Assembly: GCF_049446075.1 (NCBI RefSeq)
Contig: NZ_JBMSEB010000001.1
Location: 1,116,001-1,180,000 of the forward strand
Direction of reading: 5' to 3'
Origin: Humibacter sp049446075
GTDB taxonomy: Bacteria; Actinomycetota; Actinomycetes; Actinomycetales; Microbacteriaceae
DNA length: 64,000 nt
Part shown: piece by piece, positions 7,466 to 16,498 of the stretch
Layout of the letters: the number at the start of each line of letters is the position of its first letter
How positions within the stretch are numbered: the first letter of the stretch is position 1
The notes under the pieces: generated by a model
The model's database searches: none
What the model was told of the DNA's origin: nothing
Seen by the model: the letters and a program-made list of their open reading frames with translations, nothing else
Translations under genes and position numbers: made by a program

Positions 7466-8971
7466 TTACGAGGCGAGCCGGAGAAGGTCCCGCTCACGAA
7501 CCAGTTCCAGCGACAGGGTTCGATAGCCTCGGTCACCGAAGAACACCGTGACGGTGTCGCCGCTGAGTTCCATGACCGTGCCTGCACCCCACTCGGCGTG
7601 CACGACCTCGGCCCCGACCGGGAAGTCCGAGGATTCAGGCGGAGCGCTCTCGGATTCCTGCTGGGCGACCTCGTACGCGGCTCCCGACAGGCAGTTGTCA
7701 CAGTTGCCGCACGGGGTCTCGAGCGTCTCGCCGAAGTATCCGAGCAGATGGATGCGGCGGCATCCCCTCGTCTCGGCGTAGGAGCGAAGCATCTCGACGC
7801 GGGAGCGTTCGATTCGCCTCTGCGCCGCCTCTTCCTCGTCGTCGTCCTCGTCGGGAGATCCCGCGAAGTACTTCTGAAGTCCGAGGTCGGCGGCTCGATA
7901 GTGCAGCGTTGCGGCGGCGGGCTCGCCGTCACGTCCCGCCCGCCCGATCTCCTGGTAGTAGGAGTCGAGCGAGTCGGGTGCATCCGCGTGCACGACGAAA
8001 CGCACGTCGGCCTTGTCGATGCCCATGCCGAAGGCGTTCGTCGCAACGACCACGTCCGAATCGTCGGACTGGAAGCGCTCGTGCACTGCTTCGCGTTCGC
8101 GGGCCGGCATCGCGCCGTGGTAGTGGTCGGCACGGATGCCTCGCTCGTGCAGCTGGTCCCGGTAGCGTTCCGTGGCCTTGCGCGTCGCGACGTAGAGGAG
8201 GCCGGGCTTGTCCAGCCGCGCCACTTCGTCGACGACAGCCGCGCTCTTGTCCTTCTTGCGCTCGTGGCGCACCACGCTCAGCCGCAGGTTGGGCCGGTCG
8301 AACCCCTCGAAGACCGTCACCGGGCGACGCATGTGCAGCCGCTCGACGATGTCGTCTCGCACCGGGGGCGCGGCGGTCGCCGTCATGGCGAGGATGGGTG
8401 GACGCCCCAGCTCCTCGGCGAACTCACCGAGCCTGAGGTAGTCGGGCCGGAAGTCGTGACCCCACTTCGACACGCAGTGCGCCTCGTCCACCACGAACAA
8501 CCGCACATCGGCGTCGCGGATGTGCTCGAGCGTCTCCCGGTTCGCCAACTGCTCGGGCGCCAGAAGCAGGTAGACGGGATCGCCGGAGGCGACGGCATCC
8601 ATCGCCTCCCGGTTGCGCCGAACGCCCTGCCCAGAGTTGAGGGCGTATGCCCGCGGTGTTCCTCGATGCTCGTTCATGCTCTCGAGCTGATCGGCCTGCA
8701 ACGCGATGAGCGGAGACACCACTATCGTGACACCGCCGAGCACCGCTCCGGCCACCTGGTAGATGGCGGACTTGCCGTATCCGGTGGGCATCAGGGCCAG
8801 CGCGTCGCGCCCGTCGACGACGGCTTGCATCGCCCGGCGCTGCCCGGGCCGGAGCCGTTGCCATCCGAACACGTCCTCCGCGACGTGCTCGACGTCTGTC
8901 GTCTTTCCGTTTGCGCTTTTCACACTTTTCGCGTCGGCCCGGCCGGCGTTTGTCCTGTTCCCTGCTGTCAC
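7466..8971 (-). CDS. recQ: RecQ-family ATP-dependent DNA helicase
   Basis: SF2 3'-5' DNA helicase of 501 residues involved in recombinational repair and fork processing. The Walker A motif MPTGYGKS is at about residues 61-68, DEAH at 162-165 followed by the RecQ signature CVSKWGHDFRPDYLRL, motif VI is QEIGRAGRDG, and the zinc-binding RQC region has Cys residues in RGCRRIHLLGYFGE and CGNCDNC. There is no HRDC domain; instead a short C-terminal SH3-like segment (EVVHAEWGAGTVMEL) ends the protein, a common layout in Actinobacteria. Start is GTG at 8971; the N-terminal 25 residues are poorly conserved-looking, so a downstream start is possible. Divergent from the large regulator gene at 9061. Confidence 0.93.
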   Translation of the reverse strand: MTAGNRTNAGRADAKSVKSANGKTTDVEHVAEDVFGWQRLRPGQRRAMQAVVDGRDALALMPTGYGKSAIYQVAGAVLGGVTIVVSPLIALQADQLESMNEHRGTPRAYALNSGQGVRRNREAMDAVASGDPVYLLLAPEQLANRETLEHIRDADVRLFVVDEAHCVSKWGHDFRPDYLRLGEFAEELGRPPILAMTATAAPPVRDDIVERLHMRRPVTVFEGFDRPNLRLSVVRHERKKDKSAAVVDEVARLDKPGLLYVATRKATERYRDQLHERGIRADHYHGAMPAREREAVHERFQSDDSDVVVATNAFGMGIDKADVRFVVHADAPDSLDSYYQEIGRAGRDGEPAAATLHYRAADLGLQKYFAGSPDEDDDEEEAAQRRIERSRVEMLRSYAETRGCRRIHLLGYFGETLETPCGNCDNCLSGAAYEVAQQESESAPPESSDFPVGAEVVHAEWGAGTVMELSGDTVTVFFGDRGYRTLSLELVRERDLLRLAS

Positions 8972-9047
8972 CAGTCCATCCAGCCTTCCCCGTGACGGCG
9001 TCGCAACCCCTTGAGATGGTGTCCGTCGCCCGGTCGCCCGTGCTCAC

Positions 9048-9060
9048 TAGACTTGGCCCG
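9048..9060 (+). promoter_or_regulatory. Leaderless promoter -10 (TAGACT) for the BTAD regulator
   Basis: TAGACT followed by seven bases and then the GTG at 9061. The site decides the start over the in-frame ATG at 9016, which has neither promoter nor ribosome-binding site behind it. Confidence 0.5.
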
Positions 9061-12000
9061 GTGAGTCAGGCGAGCGTGCGCACGGCGGCCCGCCGGGTGG
9101 GCGTGCTCGGGCCCGTCGTCGTCGAGTCCTCGTCGGGGGCCGAAGTCGAACCGGGTGGTGCGACCGCCAAGGCGCTCGTCGTCGCCCTGCTGCTCGCTCG
9201 AGGCGCCTTGTCGGTGCAGGGCATCGTCGACGACCTCTGGCAGGACGAGCCGCCGCGCAATCAGAAGGCCGCACTGCAGACTCTGGTCTCGCGCGTGCGA
9301 TCCGTCGCAGGACCCGCACTCATCGTCTCCACTCCGGGCGGCTATGCGCTCGATGTCGATGCCGCACAGAGCGATCTCGGCGCCGCGGCGTTGCACCGGG
9401 ATGCGGCGCGCGCCGCCTGCGATCGGGGCGAATGGCAGGAGGCGGAGGCGCAGGCATCCGCAGGGCTCGACCTGTGGCGGGGACAGCCAGGTGTCGACCT
9501 GGGCGACACCGAGCTGGCAGAGCGTCTCGCGGCCGCGGCCGCGGCACTGCACTGCGAACTCGCGCTATCGCGAGCGCATGCGCGCGTGGAACTCGGCGAC
9601 GCTCGAGGAGCCCTCGATGACCTCGCCGGTCTCTCGGAGGCCGCGCCGTTCGACGAGCGCGTCCAGCTGCTGAAGCTCGAAGCCATCGTGGCGAGCGGTC
9701 GGCCCAATGATGCCATTCGCGAGTTCGCCGAGTTCAAGCAACGGCTGGGCGACCAGCTGGGCACGGATCCTTCGGCCGCCCTCGTCGCGTTCAATGCCGA
9801 GCTCCTGAGGGCTCCGCAACGGCCGGCCGAGCCCTCTCGAACGCTGCACGCCGGCATCCGGACCGCTCCCAACGAGCTGGTGGGACGCGATCACGACATC
9901 GCGGCCGTAGAGCAACTCATGGAGTCGGGCAGACTCATCACGATCCTGGGGCCAGGCGGGATGGGCAAGACGCGACTCGTCCAGGCGCTGGCGGCGCTGG
10001 CGGCCGAGCGCACACCAGGGGTGGTCGTCGTCGAACTGGCCAGCGTACGCACGGGCGACGACGTGCCGCTCGCGCTCGCCTCGACCCTCGGCATCCGAGA
10101 GTACGCCGGCACCCGGCTCTCGCTGAGCGATCCGGCCGTGCGCGTCGACGTGCGGGCACGCATCCTGAGCACCCTCGGGGAACGGCAGACCCTGCTCGTC
10201 GTGGACAACTGCGAGCACCTGATCGATGCGGCCGCCGAGTGGATAGCCGACATCCTCGCGTCGACGAGATCGGTGCGGGTGCTGGCCACGAGTCGCGCTC
10301 CCCTGATGATCGCTGCCGAGCAGGTGTACCAGCTGGAGCCGCTTCCCGCGACGACCGGCGGCCGCCTAGCTGATGGGGCCCAGGAGCGCGAGGCGGGGCC
10401 AGCCGTCACGCTGTTCATGGAACGAGCCAGGGCCGCCAGGCCGTCGGTCGTGCTCCCCGTGGAGGTCATCGAGCGGCTGTGCGAGCGGCTCGACGGGCTG
10501 CCGCTGGCCATCGAGCTCGCAGCCGCCAGGGTTCGCACCATGTCGGTCGAGGAGATCGAGCGACGCATCGGCAACAGGTTCGCACTGTTGCGCGGCGGCG
10601 ACCGTTCGGCCCCCGAGCGTCACCGCACGCTGCTCGCGGTGATCGACTGGAGCTGGAACCTGCTGAGCAGGTCGGAACAGCACACGCTGCGCAGGCTCTC
10701 ACCCTTCGTGGACGGGTTCAGCGCAGCTGCGGCGATCGCGGTCGGGGGCTCCGAGGAGGTCGAGGCAGACCTCGAGGGGCTCGTGAACCAGTCCCTGGTC
10801 TCGGCCGTGGACAGCACCCTCACCGGCCAGGTGCGCTACCGCATGCTGGAGACGGTGCGCGAGTTCGGGGACCAGCGACTCGCCGAGGCGGGCGAGAGCG
10901 AGCTCGCCGCCGCGAGCATCCGCGAATGGGCCGACGCGTTCTCACTCGCCGCGCTGCGCACGACATACGGTCCCGACCAGATCGCCACGTTCCGGCAGGT
11001 CGAGCAGGAGCAGGACAACCTCGTCTCCGCGCTGAGGGACGCGATCGCCGTCGGGGACGCAGCCACCGTGTGCGCGGTATATGCCGCTCTCGGCATGCAC
11101 TGGACGCTCCGCGGCGCCCACTCCGAAGTGCTGGGCTTGGCGCAGCCTGTGCTGGAAGTGCTGCGACGGTACGACGCCGACACAGAGCATCGCGATGCCG
11201 CCATGGTGTCACTGGCAGTCATCGGTGCGACCTCCTTGGTCAACGACGCGAAGCAGGGCATGCGGAGCATTCTGCGTGTTCGTAAGATGCACGCGCGAGG
11301 GCCGGCCACCGATCCGCAGCTCGAGGCGATGCTCAGCCTTCTGCTCGTCATGCCGGACCTGGGCAAGGCTGTGCGCGTGATCGAGCGGCTGCGCACGAGC
11401 GGCGACCCGACGGTCTCGGCCTTCGCACTCCTCATCTCGTCCCAGCTCGCGGAGAACGCCGGACGCCTCGACGACGGGATCGCCGACAGTTCACAGGCCT
11501 ACGCCAGCGCCGAGCTGGGCCAGGATCTCTGGATGCGCGGCATGGCCGCACACAACCTCGCCCAGCTGCACAGTGAGCGCGGCGACCATGCGGAGGTTCT
11601 CGACTGGGCTGAGCGAGCCCGCACGAGCCTCGAGCTGCTGCACGCCGGGGAGGATCTGATGCAGCTCGAGTGGCTCGTGGCCATCAATCGGCTCGCGCTG
11701 GGCGAGCCGGATGCCGCGCGAGCCGCTTTCCGACAGCTGGCAGACATGCAGGGCGGCGACGACAGCTTCGACTGGAGGGATCTGAAGGCCATCGGGTTCG
11801 CGGGGCTGGCGGAGGTCGCTGCAGCAGAGGGAGACGTGGCCGGATCCTTGAGGCTGTACTGCGAGGCTGAGCAGATGTGGGGCGACCCGCCTCGCGGCTT
11901 CGCGCCGTGGTACTACGGCGCCGCGGCCGGAGTCCTCGCTGCGTCCGCGAGAGCCGGCGACCCCCTGAATCCCAGGGCGCGGGCCGTCGCCAAGCGGGTC

Positions 12001-12360
12001 CGCATCCGCATGCTGCGCGACGCGCGCGTGCGGGCGGGAATGATCGACCGGCCCATCACGGGAGTGGCGGCCGTCGGACTCGGCGTGTGGCTGCTCGCGC
12101 TCGGGCGTGAGGGTGCCGACGGCGCGCAGCCGGGGTCTGAACAACAGGCGGGGTTGGAGCTGCTGCTGCTTGCGCGGGGCATCCGGGCACGACGGGACTT
12201 TCCGTCGTTGGATCCCGAGCGCGCGATCGAGAATGCTCGACGCGAGCATCCCGCACTTGACGCGGATGCGCCGTGGGCACGCATCGAGGCCATGACGCTC
12301 GAGGAGCGCACCACACGCCTGAATGATGTGGTGCGCTTGCTGCGTCCGTTGTTCTCCTAG
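9061..12360 (+). CDS. AfsR/SARP-like regulator: winged helix, BTAD, ATPase and TPR domains
   Basis: Multidomain transcriptional regulator of 1099 residues. Order: OmpR-type winged helix (about 15-95, with LVVALLLARGALSVQGIVDDLW), bacterial transcriptional activation domain (about 95-240), NB-ARC/AAA-type ATPase with Walker A GPGGMGKT at 297-304 and Walker B-like LLVVDNCEHL, a sensor segment GLPLAIELAAARVRTMS, then a long alpha-helical TPR-like half. This is the AfsR/BTAD architecture that switches on secondary metabolism or stress genes in response to signals. No biosynthetic cluster lies nearby, so the target is unknown. Start is the leaderless GTG at 9061. It is divergent from recQ and convergent with the PH-domain genes. 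Confidence 0.9.
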   Translation: MSQASVRTAARRVGVLGPVVVESSSGAEVEPGGATAKALVVALLLARGALSVQGIVDDLWQDEPPRNQKAALQTLVSRVRSVAGPALIVSTPGGYALDVDAAQSDLGAAALHRDAARAACDRGEWQEAEAQASAGLDLWRGQPGVDLGDTELAERLAAAAAALHCELALSRAHARVELGDARGALDDLAGLSEAAPFDERVQLLKLEAIVASGRPNDAIREFAEFKQRLGDQLGTDPSAALVAFNAELLRAPQRPAEPSRTLHAGIRTAPNELVGRDHDIAAVEQLMESGRLITILGPGGMGKTRLVQALAALAAERTPGVVVVELASVRTGDDVPLALASTLGIREYAGTRLSLSDPAVRVDVRARILSTLGERQTLLVVDNCEHLIDAAAEWIADILASTRSVRVLATSRAPLMIAAEQVYQLEPLPATTGGRLADGAQEREAGPAVTLFMERARAARPSVVLPVEVIERLCERLDGLPLAIELAAARVRTMSVEEIERRIGNRFALLRGGDRSAPERHRTLLAVIDWSWNLLSRSEQHTLRRLSPFVDGFSAAAAIAVGGSEEVEADLEGLVNQSLVSAVDSTLTGQVRYRMLETVREFGDQRLAEAGESELAAASIREWADAFSLAALRTTYGPDQIATFRQVEQEQDNLVSALRDAIAVGDAATVCAVYAALGMHWTLRGAHSEVLGLAQPVLEVLRRYDADTEHRDAAMVSLAVIGATSLVNDAKQGMRSILRVRKMHARGPATDPQLEAMLSLLLVMPDLGKAVRVIERLRTSGDPTVSAFALLISSQLAENAGRLDDGIADSSQAYASAELGQDLWMRGMAAHNLAQLHSERGDHAEVLDWAERARTSLELLHAGEDLMQLEWLVAINRLALGEPDAARAAFRQLADMQGGDDSFDWRDLKAIGFAGLAEVAAAEGDVAGSLRLYCEAEQMWGDPPRGFAPWYYGAAAGVLAASARAGDPLNPRARAVAKRVRIRMLRDARVRAGMIDRPITGVAAVGLGVWLLALGREGADGAQPGSEQQAGLELLLLARGIRARRDFPSLDPERAIENARREHPALDADAPWARIEAMTLEERTTRLNDVVRLLRPLFS

Positions 12361-12381
12361 GGGCGGTCCGCAAGCAGTGTC

Positions 12382-12404
12382 ACGCGGAGACACGGTGTCC
12401 GCGT
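12382..12404. terminator. Hairpin between convergent genes
   Basis: Perfect 7-bp inverted repeat ACGCGGA / TCCGCGT around a nine-base loop, placed just after the regulator stop at 12360 and touching the stop of the opposite gene. There is no T-run on either strand, so it would be an actinobacterial hairpin-only terminator. Confidence 0.4.
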
Positions 12405-13906
12405 CAGATCGTCGCGGCCTGGTAGCGGCGCACCAGCACCTCGTCCGCGATGCGCCACGCCTCCTCGACCGGAACGTCGGGAATCGAGTACCTGTGCCTG
12501 CCTGCCGCGGTCGTCGCGATCAGCGTCGCGAGCCCCGCCCTGCGCTGGAAGAACGACCTGCGCACGGTGAAACCGATGACGCCGGCGGTGTCGAGCACGA
12601 CACGCTTGCGCGCGAGCGACCCGTGCCTGGTGACGAGGCGCCCGGGAAGCAGCGCGTGGCCGAGGCCGCGCCAGCGATCGGCCGCGAGCAGGGCGGCCGC
12701 CGGCACGACGAATGCGAACACGGTCCAGGCCAGCGAGTCGACGTAGCCGAGCAGCTGGGCGGCGAGCACTGCGACCGCGATGAGCGCAACGCCAGTGGCG
12801 GCGCGTGTGTAGCGGCGCCGGTGTGCGCGAGCGCCGTGCCCCGCGAGCTCGCAGGTCAGCGGGTCCGTGTCGCCCAGCACGGCAGCAGCCACCCGCATGC
12901 TGTCGTCTCGCGGGCCGGCGGGCTCGACCACCATGAGGCCGGCGCGGTCGCGCCCGAGCCCGGTCATGATCGCGTGCACGGATGCCCCGTTCACCGCCCG
13001 AAGCGACAGCGGCTCGTTGAGGCTCACCCCGCGCAGCCGCCGTTCGTCCAGCGTGACCTGCCTGGTGCGGAGCAGGCCGTGGCGCACGTGCAACGTCGTG
13101 GCATCCGATCGCCAGATCGCGAACCCGCTGTAGGCCAGTACGTAGCGCACGAGCGCGATCAAGGATGCCGCGAGGACGAGCGCGAGCGCGCCGCCCGAGA
13201 CCAGTTCGACGGGTGGAATGCGGCCGATCGCCGCGATGGCGGCGCGCACCGGCGGCAGCTTCACGAGCAGTCCGCCGTCGAAGAACTGCAACTGCAATGC
13301 GAAGAACCCGGCAGCGAACAGCGCGGCTACCCCGGTGAGCGTGAACGGGGCGAATCGCGCCCACGACCAGCGCCAGCCGCTGAAGTCGCGCCCAGAGCGC
13401 TCGGCCTCGGCCATCGATGCCGCGTCTGCCTCGGTCGGAGAAGGCAGGCGCTGCGAGCCGACATTGTCCCCTTGGCCGCCCCGCAGCAGTTCGGCGCGCA
13501 ACACCGCCACGTCTGCGGCTGCGATGCCATCGAAGTCGAGGCCGTCCTGACCGTGCGAGGCGCCGGTGCCCACCTTCACAACGGCCAGGCCGACGAGACG
13601 GTGCAGCAGCGTGGCGTCGACGTCGACCGAGCGGATGCGCTCCCGCGGCACCGAGAGCATCCTGCGGTTCACGAACCCGCGCCGCACCTGCACGTGCGTC
13701 GGCGTGATGCGATAACTCGTCGTCACCCAGCGGAGGATGCCGACCACGACTCCGAGACCGGACAGGACGTATGTCCACCACGGCTCACCGCCCACCGACC
13801 CGGCCACCACGGCGAGCAGCAGCACGGGGAGGTATCTGATCAGCTCGCGCACCGGGTGCACGAGCAACATGCGCGGGTTCAGGCGCCGCCATCGGGTCTC
13901 GTTCAC
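12404..13906 (-). CDS. PH-domain membrane protein (YdbT-like, bPH2/DUF304)
   Basis: 500-residue membrane protein with repeated bacterial PH-like (bPH2) domains, as in Bacillus YdbT. Hydrophobic pairs near residues 22-60, 175-215, 230-265 and 375-405 alternate with soluble domains. The bPH2 signatures are YRITPTHVQVRRGFVNRRMLSVPRERIRSVDVD near residue 66 and matching copies later (FAIWRSDATTLHVRHGLLRTRQVTLDERRLRGVSL; VRRSFFQRRAGLATL). The function is unknown; Bacillus relatives have been linked to resistance to secreted antimicrobials. The start overlaps the stop of the shorter PH gene by four bases (GTGA or ATGA type), so the two are coupled and probably make a two-subunit complex. Confidence 0.88.
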   Translation of the reverse strand: MNETRWRRLNPRMLLVHPVRELIRYLPVLLLAVVAGSVGGEPWWTYVLSGLGVVVGILRWVTTSYRITPTHVQVRRGFVNRRMLSVPRERIRSVDVDATLLHRLVGLAVVKVGTGASHGQDGLDFDGIAAADVAVLRAELLRGGQGDNVGSQRLPSPTEADAASMAEAERSGRDFSGWRWSWARFAPFTLTGVAALFAAGFFALQLQFFDGGLLVKLPPVRAAIAAIGRIPPVELVSGGALALVLAASLIALVRYVLAYSGFAIWRSDATTLHVRHGLLRTRQVTLDERRLRGVSLNEPLSLRAVNGASVHAIMTGLGRDRAGLMVVEPAGPRDDSMRVAAAVLGDTDPLTCELAGHGARAHRRRYTRAATGVALIAVAVLAAQLLGYVDSLAWTVFAFVVPAAALLAADRWRGLGHALLPGRLVTRHGSLARKRVVLDTAGVIGFTVRRSFFQRRAGLATLIATTAAGRHRYSIPDVPVEEAWRIADEVLVRRYQAATI

Positions 13907-14421
13907 GTGGCATCGCCTGGCGTCTGCTGGGCCACAACGGTGAGCGCGGCGACGACGTCGCGAGCGACCGCGTCGTCAAGCGCGTGGATGCTCAGCGCAC
14001 CAGCAGACGACGCGGTCGTCACCGTCACGGTGGTGAGTCCGTAGATGCGGTGCAGAAAGCCGCGACGGGAGTCGACGGTCTGCAGCCGGGCGATCGGGGC
14101 CACGCGGGTCTCCTGGGTGAGCCATCCGCTGCGCACGAACACGGCGTCCTCGGTGATCTCCCAGCGATGCACTCGGTAGCGCCACCTCGGCATGATCGAG
14201 ACGTGCACGAGGGCGAAGACCACGGTGAGCGCGAGGCCGGCGAGGTGCAGCGGCGAGGTCCAGGCATCCGCCACCAGCATCCACGCCAGCTGCAGGCACG
14301 CGAACACGCACCAGCCGACGACGGCGTTCCACGCCCAGAACGCGACCGCGCGAACGCTCGGCCGACCCACCGGCTCGCGCACGAGCCGCGTGATGCGGCC
14401 GGCCGGCTCCGAAATGCTCAT
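13903..14421 (-). CDS. PH-domain membrane protein (YdbS-like, bPH2/DUF304)
   Basis: 172-residue partner of the larger PH protein. Two membrane spans are visible (about residues 25-65), followed by one bPH2 domain (WRYRVHRWEITEDAVFVRSG, then LQTVDSRRGFLHRIYGLTTV). The ATG at 14421 has GAGGAG five bases upstream and starts MSISEPAGR; an in-frame ATG at 14469 has only a weak AGGTG box and would run into the upstream hairpin, so 14421 was preferred. It follows the ABC permease gene after a 106-base gap that holds a long hairpin, so it may have its own message or be attenuated read-through from the transporter genes. Confidence 0.85.
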   Translation of the reverse strand: MSISEPAGRITRLVREPVGRPSVRAVAFWAWNAVVGWCVFACLQLAWMLVADAWTSPLHLAGLALTVVFALVHVSIMPRWRYRVHRWEITEDAVFVRSGWLTQETRVAPIARLQTVDSRRGFLHRIYGLTTVTVTTASSAGALSIHALDDAVARDVVAALTVVAQQTPGDAT

Positions 14422-14449
14422 CAGCTGCTCCTCGAGTCGTCGCAGATCT

Positions 14450-14511
14450 TTCGCAGCCGGTTCGCGCATCCACAGCCACCTGGAGTGGCTGTTGCACGAG
14501 CCGGCTGCGAA
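14450..14511 (-). terminator. Long nested hairpin between ABC permease and PH genes
   Basis: Outer arms are a perfect 11-bp inverted repeat (TTCGCAGCCGG at 14450-14460 with its complement at 14501-14511). An inner perfect 8-bp pair (ACAGCCAC / GTGGCTGT at 14472-14479 and 14485-14492) closes a five-base loop, and the segments between pair partly. The whole 62 bases can fold into one long stem. There is no T-tract after it on the minus strand, so it could be a hairpin-only terminator, an attenuator or an mRNA end-protecting element. Confidence 0.6.
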
Positions 14512-14527
14512 GGGGACATCGAAAGGT

Positions 14528-15367
14528 CTAGGCCTTGCGCATGTAGGCACGCACCGTGAGCGGCGCGAAGACCGCGACGATCACGGCTGCGCCGAGCAGC
14601 GAGATCCAGAGGTCAACGCCGACGGTTCCGCTGTTGGCGAGGTCGCGAACGGCGGTGACCAGGTGCGAGATCGGGTTCGCGTTGGCGAACCACTTCAGCC
14701 AGTCCGGCAGGGAGTTCACAGGCACGTACGCGTTCGAGAGGAATGTCAGCGGGAAGAGCACCAGGAACGAGATGCCCTGCACGCTGCCAGCGCTACGGGC
14801 GACGACACCGAGGAACGCGAAGATCCAGCTGATCGCCCATGCGCACAGCACGACGAGCAGTCCGGCCACGACGACCGCCCAGAATCCTCCGTGCGGCCGG
14901 TATCCCATGATGTCGCCCATCACGAACGTGAGAGTCGTCGCGATCGCGTACCGCACGGTGTCCGCGAGCAAGGCGCCGGAAAGCGGCGCGATGCGGGCGA
15001 TGGGCAGCGAGCGGAACCTGTCGAACACTCCCTTGTCCATGTCCTCGCGCAGTTGCACGCCGGTGACGACGGAGGTCGTGATGACAGTCTGCACGAGGAT
15101 TCCGGGAATGAGCAGCGGTAGATAGCTCTGCACGTTGCCCGCTATGGCGCCGCCGAACAGGTACCCGAACATCAGCGTGAAGATGATCGGCTGCACCGTG
15201 ACGTCGACGAGCTGCTCCGGCGTACGGCGCACCTTGACGAGCCCCCGGTAGGCCATGGTGAGCGTGTTCCGAACGGACTGACCGAAGCTGGTGTGGTTCT
15301 TGAGCTTGCGCTCGGACGGAGGGACGATCCGCCCTGGCGACACGGGTGATGGGGCGATGGCGCTCAT
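14528..15367 (-). CDS. ABC-2 type transporter permease (DrrB-like)
   Basis: 279-residue membrane subunit of an ABC exporter. Six hydrophobic spans are visible, starting at about residues 45-65 (PIIFTLMFGYLFGGAI), and it carries the ABC-2 signature around FLVLFPLTFLSNAYVPVNSLPDWLKWFANANPISHLV, typical of daunorubicin-resistance DrrB and related drug or lipid exporters. The ATG at 15367 overlaps the ATPase stop as ATGA, so the two subunits are translationally coupled. The substrate is not predictable. The frame remains open upstream inside the ATPase gene, but that stretch is a shadow. Confidence 0.9.
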   Translation of the reverse strand: MSAIAPSPVSPGRIVPPSERKLKNHTSFGQSVRNTLTMAYRGLVKVRRTPEQLVDVTVQPIIFTLMFGYLFGGAIAGNVQSYLPLLIPGILVQTVITTSVVTGVQLREDMDKGVFDRFRSLPIARIAPLSGALLADTVRYAIATTLTFVMGDIMGYRPHGGFWAVVVAGLLVVLCAWAISWIFAFLGVVARSAGSVQGISFLVLFPLTFLSNAYVPVNSLPDWLKWFANANPISHLVTAVRDLANSGTVGVDLWISLLGAAVIVAVFAPLTVRAYMRKA

Positions 15368-16386
15368 GCGTTCACCTTCTCCTTCTCGCCGGCGCCGTCT
15401 TCTGGCGCCGACACGTTCTGATCGGCCGCATCGTGGCCTGTGATGGTGAGGAATACCTCGTCGAGGCTCGGCTTCTGCACGCTCATCTCGGTGAGATGGA
15501 TGCCCGCCTCGCGCAGCATGACGAGCAGGTCGGTGACACGGTCGGGATCGGCCATCGGGGCCGTGATGCGTGCGGCCTCCGGCGTGAGCGAGCCGGGCAC
15601 GCCGAGCACCTGTTCGATCGCGCGAAGCGTGTCGTCGGTGTCGGCCGGGTCCTCGATGCGCAGCTGCAACGACGCCGTGCCGACGGATGCCTTCAGCTCG
15701 TCTGCCGTGCCCTCTGCGACCACGCGTCCCCGGTCGATGACCGCGATGCGGTCGGCCAGCTGGTCGGCCTCGTCGAGGTACTGCGTCGTGAGGAGCACGG
15801 TGGAACCCGTCGAGACCAACTCCCTGATCGTGTCCCACATCTGCCCGCGGGTGCGCGGGTCGAGACCTGTCGTCGGTTCGTCGAGGAAGATGAGCGGCGG
15901 CTGCGCGATGAGCGACGCCGCCAGGTCGAGGCGCCTGCGCATGCCGCCGGAGAACTTCTTCAGCGGCCGCTTGGCGGCATCCGTCAGCCCGAATCGCTCG
16001 AGCAGCTCAGCGGCCTTCTGCCTCGACTCCGCACGGCCGAGGCCGAGCAGTCGGGAGAAGATCACGAGGTTCTCGGTGGCCGACAGCGTCTCGTCGACCG
16101 AAGCGTACTGACCGGTCACGCCGATGAGCTGGCGCACGATCTGCGCCTCCCGTATGACGTCGTGTCCGAAAACGGTAGCGGTGCCCGCGTCGGGCTTCAG
16201 CAGCGTCGCCAGCATGCTGATGGTGGTGGTCTTGCCTGCGCCGTTGGGTCCGAGCACACCGTAGACGGTGCCCGGCCGCACGAGCAGGTCGACGCCGTCT
16301 ACCGCCCGGTTGTCGCCGAACGTCTTGACGAGGCCGTGCGCTTCGATGGCCCACTCTGCGGCCGTGGTGTCGTGCTTCGCGTTCAC
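15364..16386 (-). CDS. ABC transporter ATP-binding protein (DrrA-like)
   Basis: 340-residue ATPase of the DrrA subfamily. Walker A GPNGAGKTT is near residues 45-53, the ABC signature FSGGMRRRLDLAASL near 140, Walker B LIFLDEPTTGLD near 160, and the switch His lies in TTQYLDEADQLAD. The C-terminal 90 residues form the extra domain found in DrrA-type proteins. It energises the permease encoded directly downstream and exports a drug, lipid or peptide. GTG start at 16386 has GGAGGG six to seven bases upstream. The 105-base gap before it holds tandem 11-bp repeats that may bind a regulator. Confidence 0.93.
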   Translation of the reverse strand: MNAKHDTTAAEWAIEAHGLVKTFGDNRAVDGVDLLVRPGTVYGVLGPNGAGKTTTISMLATLLKPDAGTATVFGHDVIREAQIVRQLIGVTGQYASVDETLSATENLVIFSRLLGLGRAESRQKAAELLERFGLTDAAKRPLKKFSGGMRRRLDLAASLIAQPPLIFLDEPTTGLDPRTRGQMWDTIRELVSTGSTVLLTTQYLDEADQLADRIAVIDRGRVVAEGTADELKASVGTASLQLRIEDPADTDDTLRAIEQVLGVPGSLTPEAARITAPMADPDRVTDLLVMLREAGIHLTEMSVQKPSLDEVFLTITGHDAADQNVSAPEDGAGEKEKVNA

Positions 16387-16466
16387 GCTGTCCCTCCTGT
16401 TCTCTGTCGTGTTCGCCCCTGTGGGGGTCGAAGTCGTTCCTCAGCATGAGCGGGGCCGCTTTCGCT

Positions 16467-16498
16467 GCGCTTACATGGCGCTTACACGCGCTCACATG
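16467..16498. repeat. Three tandem 11-bp repeats at the end of the Clp-N gene
   Basis: GCGCTTACATG (16467-16477), GCGCTTACACG (16478-16488) and GCGCTCACATG (16488-16498), spaced 11 and 10 bases apart, which is one helical turn. They run over the stop codon of the Clp-N gene and lie about 80 bases upstream of the ABC ATPase start. Such spacing suggests a protein bound cooperatively along one face of DNA, possibly controlling the exporter. Confidence 0.55.

Noticed and set aside
15368..15838. Extension of the ABC permease frame into the ATPase gene
   Set aside because: Arg/Gly/His-rich shadow of the ATPase; the ATGA overlap at 15364-15367 marks the true start.
16467..16498. Tandem 11-bp repeats considered as origin iterons
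   Set aside because: Only three units, no AT-rich region, no replication initiator gene and no DnaA boxes nearby.
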